From positions 6,820,001 to 6,884,000 of the forward strand of contig NC_135250.1 of assembly GCF_964204865.1 (NCBI RefSeq): a DNA stretch of 64,000 nt, in the 5' to 3' direction. This DNA is from Styela clava. Lineage: Eukaryota > Chordata > Ascidiacea > Stolidobranchia > Styelidae. A program made the translations under genes and the position numbers. Shown here one piece after another: positions 22,701-37,084 of this stretch (position 1 is the stretch's first letter; every line of letters starts with the position of its first letter). The notes under the pieces are model-generated. The model had not been told where the DNA came from. It was given only the letters and a program-made list of their open reading frames with translations, and searched no databases.

Positions 22701-25700
22701 CAAACACAGAATCATTCCTCTCTATCTCCTCAATTAAACCTTTTTCTTCGCGTAATTTTTTCAAGCAACTTTCATCCAATGATTCCCAAATTCGTTCTCC
22801 AGACATATGATTAACAGTGCTATAAAATTAGGGGAAAATCATCAAATGAATTTATGCGTTATTGTAATCGTGTTATTTTTTATATAAAAGTGTACTTACT
22901 CATTAGCCAAACATTAAATAAATAAATGAAGATGAAAGATAATTATCAAAATACTGTCAACCTATATTCAGCAGTTTACTGTAATCTGTGCTAAATCGAA
23001 AAATTTGAAATAAAATAAGTCTTTACATAGGAATAGCATTTGAGCAAATTTCTTCATATTTTCTCTTATTCTAATTTGGCAAATTACCTTTCATTCATTG
23101 ATGCTGCCTTTGGTCTTTCAGGTGGATAATTAGGTGGAGGTGGGGGCGGTCTCGTTGGGAAATCATCGAAGTCTATTGGACTTAGGCTCCTTAATCTGGC
23201 TGAAAGTGGCCTTTTTGGTATTCCTGCACCATTTACTCGCAAATTGGATCCGCACCGAGAATTCCTCGGAGGTAATGGTGGAGTGACTTCTTGAGTAATT
23301 TGAGGCGGAGCAGGTAAAGGCATCGAGTGTCTTTGAGTAAGATGAGCATCAGAAGGATGACTGGATCGCCGATCAAAGTTTCTAAAACTAAGAAAAGTGC
23401 AATAAATTTAGAAAACAAATATATGGATGTTATGATGATAATGTCAGCACAGCTGTTTGTTGAATAATAGATTAGTTCAGGAAATGGACAAAAACGCCGA
23501 AGATGGAAAGTCCTAGTCCACAGTTCAGTCGAAATTTAGAATTCTTAGGCATCTGAATTTCAAAAATTTGATGGTGATTATCGAAGTTTAAAAAAAACTC
23601 CAAAAGCATTAAGTCGACTAAGCATTCTCAAAACAACATTTTTGTCAACTTTGAGCCAGAAAAAGTTTGAAAACGGTTCAGAGTTTGAAGTCAGGTATAA
23701 ATTTCAAAACCCGAAAGCCCCTTGAAAAGACTTATTATGGTAGTCAATTTTGAATAATTTGTAGAAAATGATAGAAAAAAACAAACAAAAAAAATCATAC
23801 TTGTTAGAAGTGGACAATAATGCAATCGCTGGCATTCCATTTTGAAATGACATTTGAGTGGCATTGTACTTGTAAACACGATTTGCAGCAGTTTGACTGA
23901 GAGCTTTGGGTTTGGTTGGTCGAACTACCCTTGAAATATGACTTCGTATTGATCTGTGGAATAAAAAATTACAAAATTATCTGTACACAAAAATTTCAAA
24001 AAACAAAAATGAACTGGTATCTGGACAAGAGGCCGTAGATCGCAATATGATTAAGCCGTCTTATCGGCTGTCCTCTCCCCTGGGATAAAAATGAAATGCT
24101 ATCTTATTTTTTTAATATAATTATCGGAATAAGCCTTTCCAAATGATATTTATGATTTACAGAATCCTACATAAACCTCTATCGAAATCAGTCATATTGA
24201 GTCGACCTAATAATTCAACAATAATGAAAGTAAAGTATTTCATATAATATAATCCTTATACGATAATACTTATATACTTTAATGTAAAGCCGGACATACT
24301 TTTGATAATCTTTTATATTGACTGGGGAATTCTTTATCTGACACTCCATGAGAAAACGTTGCAAAGCAGTCTGATAAGCAATTTCCTGGTCTTTGTCCTA
24401 TACAAAATAAAAGTGTTCCCATTTAATTTATTTTAGAAACATAGCATGATAGAAACATATCTGACGAGATGAATTTTTACAAGGCGAAACAGAAGAACAC
24501 TACAACCTTGTATAAGTGGGAGGTTGAGAAATATATTATATACCCAACTAACGCAAGTGCAATAGGCTTCCTTCAAGTGGAATATAAACTTGGTGAAAAT
24601 ACTTACCGTAATTCAGACAAGACAAAAAGGATAACTATCCTATTGAACTGCATCTAACAATATTAACCCAGTACCAATAAAAGATACAGAATACCTGTCT
24701 AAATTAACAAGTGAATATAAATAAAATTGAAGCAAATTTTCATTTTTTTTATTATTTGTGATCAATACAAATTACAGTTACCAAGGCTGAATACATTTAG
24801 ACAATATCGTTTCATACAGAATTAGTAAGCGCAAACATGAATTAAATCGACCTTTGTAATCCTAAAATGTATAACAATTATCTATAAATCGATATAGCTC
24901 CCATAAAAGTCTAATTTAGGTTCAAAAATAATATTTATTCCTTGATTTTTGTTTCGAGTTATACCTAAAGTGTAAATTCACAAAAAATCACACTTCACAA
25001 AATTGAATGAAACAAAATTGAAAATCATTTGGATATTAAAAATAAAAAAGTCATATTTTACCCCTCCGGTTTCCAAATGTTTCGGTAGTATAAATTCAAC
25101 ATCTTCTGCAGCAAATTCAACTACATTTTCTTGGATTGATATTCCCAGTATAACTTCATGTTCTTCAACCTGGATAGGTAAAAAATTGGAAAGATTTCAT
25201 TTTACCATTTTTTGTCAGTCTTAAATGGTTTTAATTAAAAGAAAGTGTTTTGTAAATTCGCTTTTATTTATCAAAATGTTTTGAATTCAGATGAAGTCTG
25301 TAGAATCAAAAATAAGATTGAAGGATGGAGTGACCAGATAATCGGAGACAAACATTAGCCAGACAAACATAATTCAACTACAACAAAGAAAACATCCTTT
25401 ACATTGCTGTAAAAACGGCACTCCAGAAGTATGTGTACCAATATGGAGGTAACTAATTTTGTTCGCCTACTTTACATTGAGTTGTGTAAAGGGACTGAAA
25501 CCTATGGGTAGGGGGTATATTCACTTTGCTAACACAGACAGTCCCGAACTCGTAATAGAACTAAAATAAGGAATAAAATTATGGCCTAACCCTAACCTGG
25601 TATACACACTCAGGAGTACCGAAAAAAATGTAAAATTTGGCACATATCATAGATTTGCTGTTCAATGGTTAATTCAGAATATGGTAAATTAAAATTAAAA

Positions 25701-28700
25701 TCAGAGAAGAACTTGAGACATTATTATATTAGGCTATTCAATATGTACATTCTTCGTCCACCACAGAAATACAAATATTGAGATAAAATAATATTGTTTT
25801 GACTTGTATATTAATAACATGTATTTCGAGCAACAATGTAAAAAGAATGTCCAAATAAAAAACCAAATTGAAATAAATTTGAAATTGCATACATACTCAA
25901 TATATAAATTTAGAATGTATTGGGAATAGTAAATTATTAGATTTTGGCCATTCCTGATGTTTGTGCAATACTAAACTCATATCGACTCATACATGAACTA
26001 GAAACAACTTACAACGTCACTGTCAATGAAAAATTTTCCAAAAATGGAAGCATTCACAGCGAATCAATACTGTAATTATTATTTCTATATATAACGGAAA
26101 ACTTTAGTAGATAGTATCATATTATTAAAAAGCCCTGTCACAATTTGAATACTATTTAAAATGATTACAGCAAGTGATTCAGTAATGGCAGTGTAAGCTA
26201 TTGGCAAAAAGCACCATCAAAAATGCTACTATGCAATAACTTCATAGCCAATTTCATGGCTTGAATAATATTATCAACTAAGCTATTCGATAACTTCCAA
26301 AATTTAGATATTGTCTTATAAAAGTCGATCCACGCAAAAACCTATTACTTTGCCTATTTTTGGAATAGAAATTGATATTTCGCACAATAAAGTTTCAATT
26401 TCTAAAATTTTAATAACTTTTCTGTAATGCAAAATGAATTTTACCAGAAGGATGGGCAAAACACAATTTCTAACGAACATTTGGGTAAATAGCCTACCTA
26501 ATTTGCTGAATTTTGGAATAGAAATTGATATTTCGCACAATGAAATTTCAATTTCTAAAATTTCAAATTTTCATGTACTGCCATATGAATTTTGCCAAAA
26601 GGGTATTTTTATTGCATGTATGTGAGAAAGTACCAGACTACATAGCAACAACGGTAATCCACAAAATCTGTTCCTACAGGCTCCGTCTCGAACGTCAACA
26701 TTAAACTATTCTGTGCGCACAATAAAATCACAGAATCGATAAACTCACCGCAGTCAGCCTCAAACGCATTCCTGGTCGTATAAAATGCTCATCCAAAAGA
26801 GTTTGCGGACAGTTGCGACATGTTATTAGATTGATAGGAAGATCAAGTTCATCGATGATGTCTTTGAAACTGTATTCTCTTCCATGTGATGGAATATGCG
26901 ACAACGTAGAAAATTTTCCTTTTGTGGAGAGAGGCAAGCTGTAAAAATAAACAAAAGAATAAATACTGTGATATTCCAAAAACTTTTGTAAATTTTGAAG
27001 GTAAAATTTAAAAAAAATTATGTTGGTATAGGAGCTAATAGTAATACAGTGAGTGATACCTCAGTAGTCGACGTCGTATACATTCTAAATTTGGGGCAAC
27101 ATATTTTCACATTGATCATATCTAAAATGACATAAATATAAAGGTCATTGGTTTTTTGTGTTGTTTGGTACCAGTTGAAATATCATAAATTTTATTCCAC
27201 TTGTGTAACTGCTCAAATCCCTAATTTTTTAAAAAATGTTGTAAATTATTCCTAAAGTCAAAAACTTACTATATCAAATATAATGACTTTTAAGTGTATT
27301 CAAATATTCGTTGGTATGGTATGACTTAAGTGTGCCATATCAGGTTACCACCAGATAATCAATTTTGCATGGCATAAGCCTACCAGGAACTGGCTCCTAA
27401 GTACAATACTGGGTTATCACCTATTTGAAATTCCCAGAAATCAATTTAATGTGATATCCGGTTGTCAACCTTCATACAATAACATAATGACATACGTACT
27501 ACTGAGTAATCAATCAGTCTGAGTTAAAGATATAAGTAAGAGATATGTATTGAAAATTAGAATATCATGCCAGAATTCTAGAATTTTTTGAAAGTCAATT
27601 TTATTTATTTTGAATAAGATTGTACAAAAAATGAAGAATCTTTCTCAATATCGTCGAAATCAAAAATCTTCAAACTATCGATGTAATGGTAATAGCCATT
27701 TTGACTATATCAGATCAATAATTGATTGGTCATTAAAAATAGTCACGAAATGAAATACAAGTAATAAATTTACAATGACCACGCTATAACTGACAATACA
27801 AATTAAAATAAATTAATCTGGATTAAATATCTCAAACTCAAATCTTGATAAATATTAAAATCTTATTATATTGTATGAAATTAGGTTCTTTATATAGAAA
27901 TTCAAGTCACCATTTGCCATTAGTTTGATAATGACAGTATATCAGCTTAATCCGAATTTTATTGTTGTATAAATTCAATCTATATTAAATTTCAAGGCTA
28001 TATAACTGAAACTCTATGACTACATTCTACATATAATTTATATGATAATTGTATATAGTAATATTTCCATCGACTGTAATATTAAAATTAGCCAAATAAA
28101 TGCTGTCTATTTCAAATTTAAGTCTTTAATTATTTTCCTGAAAAGTATGAAAGGTGGAAATTTACATTAAATGAAGTTATTTGAACGTTGAGTCTATTCA
28201 GTGAGGTGACACATGTAACAGAAATGATGTGTGAATAGCTGAGTAGGTGAATATTGACAGGAAATGAGGTATTGTTTGAACTCTGTATGTTTTCGCTTTG
28301 ATTTCAAAGGTTTCGGTAAAATTTGAATATCCAAAGGTTCATAGTACAGTAATTACAGATCATCGAACTGACCAACTCAGCAGCAACTGACATAATTTAT
28401 CTAGAATCTGTTGTCTGCTTATCTTCGGTGCTGAAGTTAAAACTCTAAGATTAAAAACCTATGTGGCCCATTTCAGGTCCTTGCCGCCAAACCGTATATC
28501 GTATTTTGTGTTAGAGAAGTGGTGAATGCAGTGTTTAATTAAGAATAGATAAACAAGACAGAAACGCTTGGATATATGGACAGTTGGACACCAAGTACAA
28601 GTAACCATTATGGCCACCCAAATGAGAAAAAAATTCCAGCCAAATGTTAAAAGAATTGTTCCATATGTCGTTTGAAGTCATGCCTGTGAAACAAAGTAAA

Positions 28701-31700
28701 TGACAACATTCAGGGTGGAATATTGCTCTATAAAATCTGAAAATATTATAAAGTAGTAGCGTCCTACGGATTGATCCATTAGTTGCAGAAAAGAGCAAAT
28801 TTTTACAACAACAATTTGAATCAAAAATACAACTGGAATATTTTTCCAAGAGGCTCAGATGGCCGATTGATCCTAGGGGTATACTGTAATATATATCAGT
28901 GCTAAACCAAAGAATTATAATAAAAAATTGCAATTGTAAAGGCATGGGATGAATCACTGTATCATACCAATCCCTTATATTATAGCATATTGTATTGTAC
29001 ACACACAAGCATTTTTTTCAAAAAAATTCCATCATGTCATTGTTATGAAACAAATTCATGCAATAATGCGATAATCTGGAATAACTCATATGTACTTCCT
29101 TCCTATCAGACAAAATCTAAATCCATGTCAGTTATATTCAATACATAGAATTCTTGATGCTTTGCTTAATATTCAATTATTGGCATTCAAATGTTTATTC
29201 CTGTTATAACTCAATCGATCTCAATGAATATAATAATATGTTCATGTAAATTTCTCAGTTATATCATGATTCAATTAATGATAGTAGATCATTTGATTTC
29301 CTGTTAATCCTTAAATTACTGTAAAATCCATATTAAAACCAAAACAAGTACTTGTATTATTATATGATACTATTATGATAAATGAGTTTTCCTTAAAATT
29401 TTTGGAATATTTCTGCAACTGCAAAAATCGATAAATGGGCATGAAACAATAAGTGCAATTTTCTAAAATCTAGCAAAATTCAGGATAATGCAACAATCTC
29501 AAGGGAATTATATTGACCGTATATAGAATTGCATTCTGAGAGACTCCTCCAACAATTTCTGGAGCTGATAAAATTAACAATTTTATCCCAAACAGTTTTT
29601 CAAAACAATTCATATGTTTTTGCTACTACAACATGGCCTAATTTCGAGTGTTTCCCAAAGCTGGCATTGAGCAAACCATAAAAAATAATTCTGTGATTAG
29701 AAACTGATAAAAAAGGTGTATCCATATACTCCAAATAAAAACTTTTAACATAAAAAAAAACATACTTTACGACTTCTTTTGTCATTTCAATCATAAATGC
29801 TACACAAGGTACAGCAACAAACTTGTACTTTGGTTTTCCACTGAAAGCGGCAAACTGTAAAAAAGACTATCATTAGTTTCTGCACTATTAACTTCAAAAT
29901 TGACCCAATTTTAACAAATGACCTTTAACCTGATCTGATGGTTGAATCTCAACCAAGCAGGAAATTCATCACATGACTATAATTGATTGTCGGTTTTATG
30001 CCAATTCATATAAAATTTGCAATTATTCCAGATTCTTGACAGTGAAAAACGAAACTATCTATTGCAAAATTGGAATGAGAAAATATATTTTCAAAGCTTT
30101 GCAGAAGAATGACAATTTAGGCTATTTATGAAAGAATTGATTGCATAACTGAATGCAAAATTTTCAAATATCGCCATGTCAATGCTAAATAGATAAGGGT
30201 AACACGCACTGACTTTCATTATAAAAATCTCACCAATGTAAACAGTAGCAGACAGAACTAGGGGATCTATATATTAATTAACATAATTTGTTGTTCAAGA
30301 ACTATATCTCACAATTCACACAAATCAAACTATTTCGTAGCAAATTACAATATCATAGTTTTCAGGATGCCACTGTGGATATGGCAAATTACAGAAAAAA
30401 GATGTCAATTTGATAAAATGATTGATTGCAGCACATTTATAGCAGTTCTTATTTAGAAATTACACTGAATCATTACATTGTCAATACCTGAGGTGAGGTA
30501 TGTAGGCTACTAATTTGGTTGACTCATTTTCAATATAAATAGAAAACCAAAAGAATGGGTTATCAAAATATTGGAAATTTCAATCTGAAATAATGATAAT
30601 AATGCTGCGAAGAATTTCCGATTTAGGAAGGTTTTACACCTCAACTCATAACAAGCAGACAGTGATATGCAGAGGGCTGCATGTTTTCATAAGAACCAGG
30701 ACCTTTCCAGTCCGGCACAAAGCTTACCTAATTCATCATAACCTGCATAATCTGAGAGCATGGAATTTCAACTATAGCTAATATGTCATTGTACACCACT
30801 CAAATCAAATACAGTAAAACAAATTTTTACAAATAGACACTTTTAGCAATAAGAAATAATAACTTATCATGAGTTAAAAAACACATTGCTAAAATACTAA
30901 CCCTAGACGGTGTCACAGTATAAACTTCCTTCTTTTCAATAACAATGAGTTGATCAGTAGGCTGCAAGACCAAAGATTTTGTTTTTTCACCAGATGATGA
31001 CGCAATTTCTTGAGTGGTCACTGGGTAAACAACTAATCTTTCTTGAGGAAACACTCTCTCTGGCATTGACATAGAAATCTCTTTGACGGAATGGAACATC
31101 TGGAAAAAGAATTGTACGCAATTGAAGCTTGGGTTATGTTTACTATGGGGCAAAGTAGACGTTATGCATATCCACAAAATAAAAGCACTGATAAATGTCT
31201 TATTTAAAGCATAACTTTGTAATTATTTTTCATGTATTATTTGATAAATAGTTGTCGAATATGTTTTATTTGCTAAAACATAACATCATAATACAAATAC
31301 CGTAGATGTTCTTGTTATTCAGATTAAAGTGAAACTTAATCACAAAGAGCTGCAGTGGAGGGGTACCGAATATGTTCAAAACGAATTGATTAATTGTTTC
31401 ATTTGTACTTGAACAAATCCCTATCTAAAATATTTTTGAATTCAAACTCGTATTTTAGAATTTTTTTAAAATAATAGAATGATCAGTTTTGACTATACTT
31501 AGTGAGTACTATGAGCCTAATATGTTAAACCCATAAAGTTTACTAAATAAATTTTGTATCATAATTTCAATGTAAAATATTTCAGGGTAACAAAGAAATG
31601 TGTAACATAGAGCATAGTAACGGCAAAAATTTCCTATGACACAAATATCTATTTACAACTTCATGAAATGAATAGAAGGAAAATTTCAACTATACTGATC

Positions 31701-34700
31701 ATATTAATTTATCTATTCATTGCTTAGGTCATATATATTTGGAATTTTTGCGAAAGTACATGACCCACACTCTACAGGTTACGAATTTCCCTCCTTACTT
31801 AATAAAGTCCAAAGTGCTGATAGTGATAACATTGATATCCCCTCTGTTCAGAATTTTATATCAAAATAGTAAGTACAAATACGTTTTAAAATGTAATCTT
31901 ATTAATTGTCAATGTCTATAAAATTGGGTCATACATATGGATACCATCAAAACTTTAAAATCGAAAAACTCAAACCGCTTTTTCATATAAATTCGGATTC
32001 CAAATTAAAAATATTGATATTTATCTAAAGCAAACCAAAATTATATTTCCCAATATTGCAGATGAATAACGACTAAACTGGAACAATATTCATCAAATAG
32101 CTGTAATATTAAATCAATTTTCATTTCCAAATCAAAAATAGTGATTTATACCGGTAGCAAAAAATTTATGATTATACAATTCTGTAACTATCTAATATAT
32201 TTGAATTTGAAGGCTGATATTCGATATATTAGAATGAATAAGTGATTACGAAACACCCAGATCATTGAAAAATTATACCAAGAATAATTAACTAATTTAC
32301 ATGAACATCTTGATTGCCTTTCTGATCGTTTCTGTATTGGAAAGTTCCGTTGTATTCTGATGAAATTTCAAGTTGTGGGCCAACAACATAAGCACCTTCT
32401 TCTTCTAAGCTTTGAACTGTTAACCTTTATTGAAATAATTACTCATAAACGTTTAAATCACATAATTTGATTAATGATGATAATAGGAGAATATCATACT
32501 AGTCTGCTTTGCATCACATTGGTAATGATTCATTTCCATTATACTAGGCCGGTTATAATAACAAAATACAACTGAATTAAAAATCTGATTCAATGTAGGG
32601 GATAACAGGTTGTTATAACTATTTTGGCATTACAGGTCTAATAACCAAAACTTTCCTATAACTGAGCAAATAGATGATCTGAGGTAATGAGAAATGAATC
32701 AGCTATGAAAAAAAATTCACAGACGCGATGACCTAGTGGTTAATTAGAGTATTAAACTTAACTGATGCCAATGTTAGCATCGCAAGTTCCACATATCTAA
32801 CGAATTTCATGCACAACACCATAGGCGTAGGCAAGGGGCCTAAGGGGCAATGCCCTCCCCCCCCCACCAAAAAAAAATATTTTACATTTTTTTTCAAATG
32901 CAAGTTTGCAGCATTCGCAAGAAGATATAAATTTCTACAGCTTTTCCAACATTATTTTATTCTTGACTTGCTATCAATATTCCTTTCGCGAAATGAACCA
33001 ATCAACCAATCATGAAAAAGCATGTTTGTATACCTTGGATAACTTAGACAGCGAAGTAGAGGGATTCTTTATGATATCAGTGGCTGCTTTTATCTAGCCT
33101 TGTTCAAAGCAAAAAGCACGAGTAAGAGCCATATTAAAAATAAAAAATGGCCTCAAAATTTTGGGTTGGCTACACTTTTGCCTACCACCTTACCAAGAGT
33201 GTGTGTAATAAATATGGTGGGTAATACCGAAGCGGAATTATTCTAGTCCTGAAAACAATAGCTACTTACATATCGTTACATATCAGTGGCTGCTTGTGCA
33301 CACCTTGGTTACGACAAAATACACGAATAAACAAATGCTTGGTATAAAAACTATTTCAACAATCAACAGCAACTTTATAAAATTGTTCCTTTCTTAATCA
33401 GATTAATTAAAAACATTTTGGTGTTTGTAGTAGCCTATTTCATAATTTTAATATATTTTACCAAATATAGAATTATTTAATAAATAAAAAATACCTTTGT
33501 GTCACCCAAAAATGATGCAACAATATTGGATCCTCTGAAACATTATAAGTGGCAGCAGTTTCAGCAGTGGGCTTGACAATCTTAAAAGAAAGAAATGAAA
33601 TTTGAATAAATTATAAGACGAGACAAAGAAGCGAAACCAAATAATTCACTATTCTGAATACATTCCAAAATATGAAATATTGAATCGATATTCTAGTTTG
33701 CGCCATATTCAAAATGAACACATGAACGTTGATGTATACTCAGTCAAGTTTGTAGGAAAGATGACTTAAACAGATATCCAATTGGATCTCTATATTGTCT
33801 ACAGTTACCAGAAAATAATGTATTATTTTTTGAGAAACTGTTGTTTCCGAAACGCAACTATTCCTAAATTAAGGAATTTGAAATATTCTTTACACATAAC
33901 GATCAGTTTTCTATGAATTTGATTATTCGACTTGTGTTTAAAATCCCAAGATCGGGCTAACATCATGAGGCAATATGAAGAGTGTCCTGATGTGAAAGCT
34001 AAATATTGATAGAAATGCAGATGAAAAGGTTATCAAAAGATAGAAGCAGAATAAGACAGATGCCAGTGCACAATTATAAACAGTACAGAGATGACGAAAT
34101 GACTAACTGGAAATGATTCTAGGGTGAATAAATATCACTACCATAACCAATTAGGATTTTAGAGACTGTCTAATGCCTTATTAAACTATTTGAACCCAGA
34201 ATCCCAATCAGGGTTGATTTTTTAGTAAAATCGATGTGTTAATTTTTATTATCCAGTAATGTAACACCTGGGATATGTAGTCAAAAGAATTGCTATGAAA
34301 ATTTAAGTCTTGTTTAATTTAGAACAGCTCGATTTCAAAAAGCAAGAAATGGTACCAAAAACACTTCTACATAAGGATGAGAATAATCTAATACGTCCAT
34401 TTTGTATACAATGTACCAATGATTCCTACTAGTGGCGAAGTTGTTCTAAACTAGTGGTGGAGTTGTTCTGACAATGGGACACAAATAAGGCATTATCTGA
34501 TCAAATTGAAGACATAGATAAATCATAAATGAACTCAGTACGTTACAGTTCTCCAATTTCAAGAATAGCCCCTACATTGACAGACATCAATTATAACAGA
34601 AGGGGAAATCCCTCATTTGAGAGACAGTCTGGGCCTCCATTTTGGCAAAACAGCTTCGCGCAATAAACTAAAAGAAAGCACAATCTAAAAACGTGATCAT

Positions 34701-35123
34701 TGGATTCCTCGTAAATAAATAATCCAATTTACCAAAAAAAAAAAAATTTTACCGTAGCATCAGTTTTCTGCGAAAACGCAATTTGGTTATGATCAATTTA
34801 GATTATTATCAAGACAAGCATGGCGCAATCTGACACATCTGCCGTCGTGCCAGACGTCCCTGTTTCAGAGACAAAAAGGTTGTTTGTTTTATTGAACCCA
34901 ATGTCTTGCAATTGAAGAACTGTGCCCTATTCAGCTATTGGAACTATTTATTCAAAAGAATCATATTATCATGAGAAAAATGTCATACATAGCCTACCAT
35001 GGGATAAGAAGAGTTTCGGTTAAATTTCTGGACACTTGTAGACCATTCCACAGACCGCAACAAGTTTTTGACATCATGTATTCCATTCGATGACACTAGT
35101 GAGCTGTTACTTAAAAAGTTCAT
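19718..35123 (-). CDS. GAREM: GAREM-type adaptor: CABIT domain, proline-rich middle, C-terminal SAM domain
   Basis: Cytoplasmic adaptor that in vertebrates links receptor tyrosine kinases to GRB2 and ERK signalling. Fifteen exons, from the start: 34998-35123, 33495-33580, 32301-32424, 30902-31099, 29766-29854, 26749-26938, 25062-25169, 24300-24397, 23801-23953, 23088-23387, 22674-22819, 21691-22458, 21087-21172, 20444-20514, 19718-19889. All phases agree; the product is 904 residues (human GAREM1 is about 876). The CABIT part spans about 10-290: SVEWSTSV, SLEEEGAYVVGPQLEIS, FHSVKEISMSMPERV and LPLSTKGKFSTLS match the family in order. Exon 10 is proline-rich (PPLPPR, RPPPPPPNYPPERPK), suiting SH3 ligands. 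Exon 12 has a PYENV site (22142-22150), a pY-x-N GRB2 SH2 consensus. The SAM domain starts after PPYDLSGMSVSEVSDALRYI and ends GWRPKLK-stop. The ATG at 35123 is the first in frame with A at -3. An alternative acceptor at 22422 would drop 12 residues of exon 12. Confidence 0.92.
21881..22000 (-). repeat. Intragenic 30-bp tandem repeat in GAREM exon 12
   Basis: Four in-frame 30-base units encode TQKEINAESA, NQQEINTESA, KQQEINAESA and KQQEINAEAA. The period is exactly 30, so copy changes keep frame. The repeat lies in the acidic, Ser/Glu-rich low-complexity region between the proline-rich part and the SAM domain. Confidence 0.9.
24025..24110 (-). repeat. Dispersed SINE-like repeat, copy 4
   Basis: The complement matches the family at 1678 and 2445 (AGACGGCTTAATCAT-like words and CAGGGGAGAGGACAG). 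Located in the GAREM intron 23954-24299. Boundaries approximate. Confidence 0.45.
25408..25540 (+). repeat. Interspersed repeat, plus-strand copy
   Basis: Close match to the complement of 3438-3567, including GCACTCCAGAAGTATGTG, ACCAATATGGAGGTAACT and AAGGGACTGAA. It lies in a GAREM intron. The element type is unknown and it carries no coding capacity. Confidence 0.65.
26340..26610. repeat. Two-copy direct repeat, period 153
   Basis: GGAATAGAAATTGATATTTC begins at 26362 and again at 26515, with similar sequence before (CCTA..TTTGC) and after (TTTCAATTTCTAAAATTT, then a GAATTTT.CCA.AAGG stretch). It lies in the GAREM intron 25170-26748. Confidence 0.75.
26939..29765. other. Largest GAREM intron
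   Basis: 2.8 kb of AT-rich DNA. The only unusual item is a 157-codon open frame on the minus strand at 28535-29008 with no family features. No other exon, RNA gene or clear transposon was seen. Confidence 0.5.
32720..32880 (+). repeat. tRNA-derived SINE-like head joined to another repeat
   Basis: GATGACCTAGTGGTTAATTAGAG resembles a tRNA A-box region and is followed about 35 bases on by GCAAGTTCCAC, a weak B-box. Then comes CATAGGCGTAGGCAAGGGG, C and A runs, and T-rich DNA. It sits in the GAREM intron 32425-33494. Confidence 0.4.
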
Positions 35124-35865
35124 TGTTATGTTGTCAATGGAGTGGAATTCCAATAACTTTAAATTCTTTTGCGACAATCTTTAACATTTTTCGTAATTTT
35201 AGTGTATTCTATTCCAGTTCTCATTTTCATGTTGTTTTCCAAGTAAACAGATATGAAAATTGTGGTGCTTATTTTGTTTAGAAATATATCTTCAATTACA
35301 GAATTATAAACAAGTACAGAATTAAAAATTGATTCAAATAGTCTACCTTTGTCATTTGTAAATTCACTATTCTGCTATTACTGCATTTGTTTACACAACC
35401 TGTTTACCTAATAAAGTAAATGTGATCTGTGTGATGGGCCAAGCTAGTCCAGAAGTTGATACCCTAAATAATCAGATAAGTCTGTAAGTTCAAATTTTCC
35501 TCTGCTGTTCTACTGGCTTCCCTGTCAAATCATACATTCTTCTATCTATTCTGCATATGTTTATTTAAATTTTGCGATTGAATCAACATAAAATCTATCT
35601 ATCTACTGCTGCCGGTACGGTACCGGTATATAATATAGTACTTTTTTTTTTTTTTGCCAAATAAATTCCATTGCCAAACGGAATTTTCGTATATTAATTT
35701 TATTGTCGAATTAGTATAATTTGCACCCAATTAAAACAATTTCATAATTTCAAAACACATTGCCCATATAGTACTGTAGTACGGTACAGCACTAACAGCA
35801 TCATGTTTTGATGTTGCAGAAAGATGCTGTGATGGGTCAAATGTCAGGATGTGAGTAGTAGCTAG
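35124..35865. other. 5' flank of GAREM
   Basis: Presumed promoter and 5' UTR side of GAREM. It contains a T run at about 35641-35655 and a GGTACGGTACCGGTA palindromic patch near 35615. No exon or clear core promoter motif was identified. Confidence 0.45.
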
Positions 35866-36551
35866 TAGGGCTGGGAATGGTTTCCGTAAACGATTTCAGA
35901 TGGTTAACGGTTACGATTTTAAGGGCCGTTAACTGACATCTCAGGTACAAATCATCTTAATAATGTACAATTCTTTCAAAAATGATTACGTCATCGCAAA
36001 TTTATCTCCTGTGGCGTTTAATTCAAATGGAGGACCAACGACTAACATACCGGTGAGGACCTAATAAATGTGAAAAATAATTGAAGTACCAAGATTGCTG
36101 ATTATTCAAATTTGACAATAATTAGTTATGAATCAGTTTTCGGTCGAAATATATTGTTCACGGTTTTATTTCATAATCATATATTCAATGTCAACCAACA
36201 AGTGCGTAGTTGATGCTGTTTTTCTTTATATATCTCAAAGTAGAATTTGCACATCAATCACTGGAAATTTGTCACATAAATGACATTTGATAACGGAATC
36301 GGGTTTTACTCAAATACTTCCATATGTCCTACCAATGCTGCATATCTCTTGCAGCAGAGCGATCACGAAACTATCTCCATTCGTGAATAATTTTGAGCGA
36401 CACCGGGATGAGGTCACATGAAATTGCTTTGTAACCATTGTGACGTAACAATCTTAAATTATAAATTATTATGTGAAACGTCACGCTGCGGTTATCGGTT
36501 AATTTTACCCGGTTAACGGTTAAAATGTTTTCGCTAAAATTCCCAGCCCTA
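35866..36551. mobile_element. hAT-like non-autonomous element
   Basis: Left terminus TAGGGCTGGGAATGG and right terminus ATTCCCAGCCCTA are inverted repeats. GGTTAACGGTTA words recur inside near both ends. Immediate flanking 8-mers are only partly alike, but GATGTGAGTA occurs close to both ends. No transposase. Confidence 0.6.
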
Positions 36552-36600
36552 GATGTGAGTAATAACTGACACTTGTAAAAAAAAGTAAAATAGCCTACAT

Positions 36601-37080
36601 CAGGGTGGTCCAAAGTTGTCGGCTCCGCGGGCCACAAAATTATTTTTGCATTGTTAGCGGGCCACAATAGTGCCAAGAATGGGGAAACTGTGCAATACAA
36701 AACAAACACTTTTATTGTGCAAACATAGTTATCAGGCATAGGCATTCTAGGCTGATAGAATCCGCAATCAATTTTTATTTTTCCCTGATTCCTATATTGT
36801 TAGCATATATTCCCGACCAAAAAGTTAGATACCCAAATAACAATTCAAACTGCCAAGCACATCATTCAAATTTCAATTTCGCTAGTTGCCTCAGCTAGTC
36901 AAAACACTATTTAATTCAGTGACATTAGTGATGACAATATGTCAAAAGATTTTTCTGAATAATTCTATGACGAAACAAACGAAATGCGATTTTTTTGATT
37001 ACTCTCCGAATGTGACGCGGGCCACAGATAATGAAGCGTCGGGCCACATGTGGCCCGCGGGCCTGGGTTTGGACCACCCC
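36601..37080. mobile_element. hAT-type element with GGCCCGCGGGCC terminus
   Basis: Left end CAGGGTGGTCCAAAG is matched by the complement of the right end GGGGTGGTCCAAA, with GCGGGCCACA near both ends and TGGCCCGCGGGCC at the right, a familiar hAT MITE layout. Flanks GCCTACAT and GCCTATAA are similar but not identical. No coding capacity. Confidence 0.65.
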
Positions 37081-37084
37081 AGCC

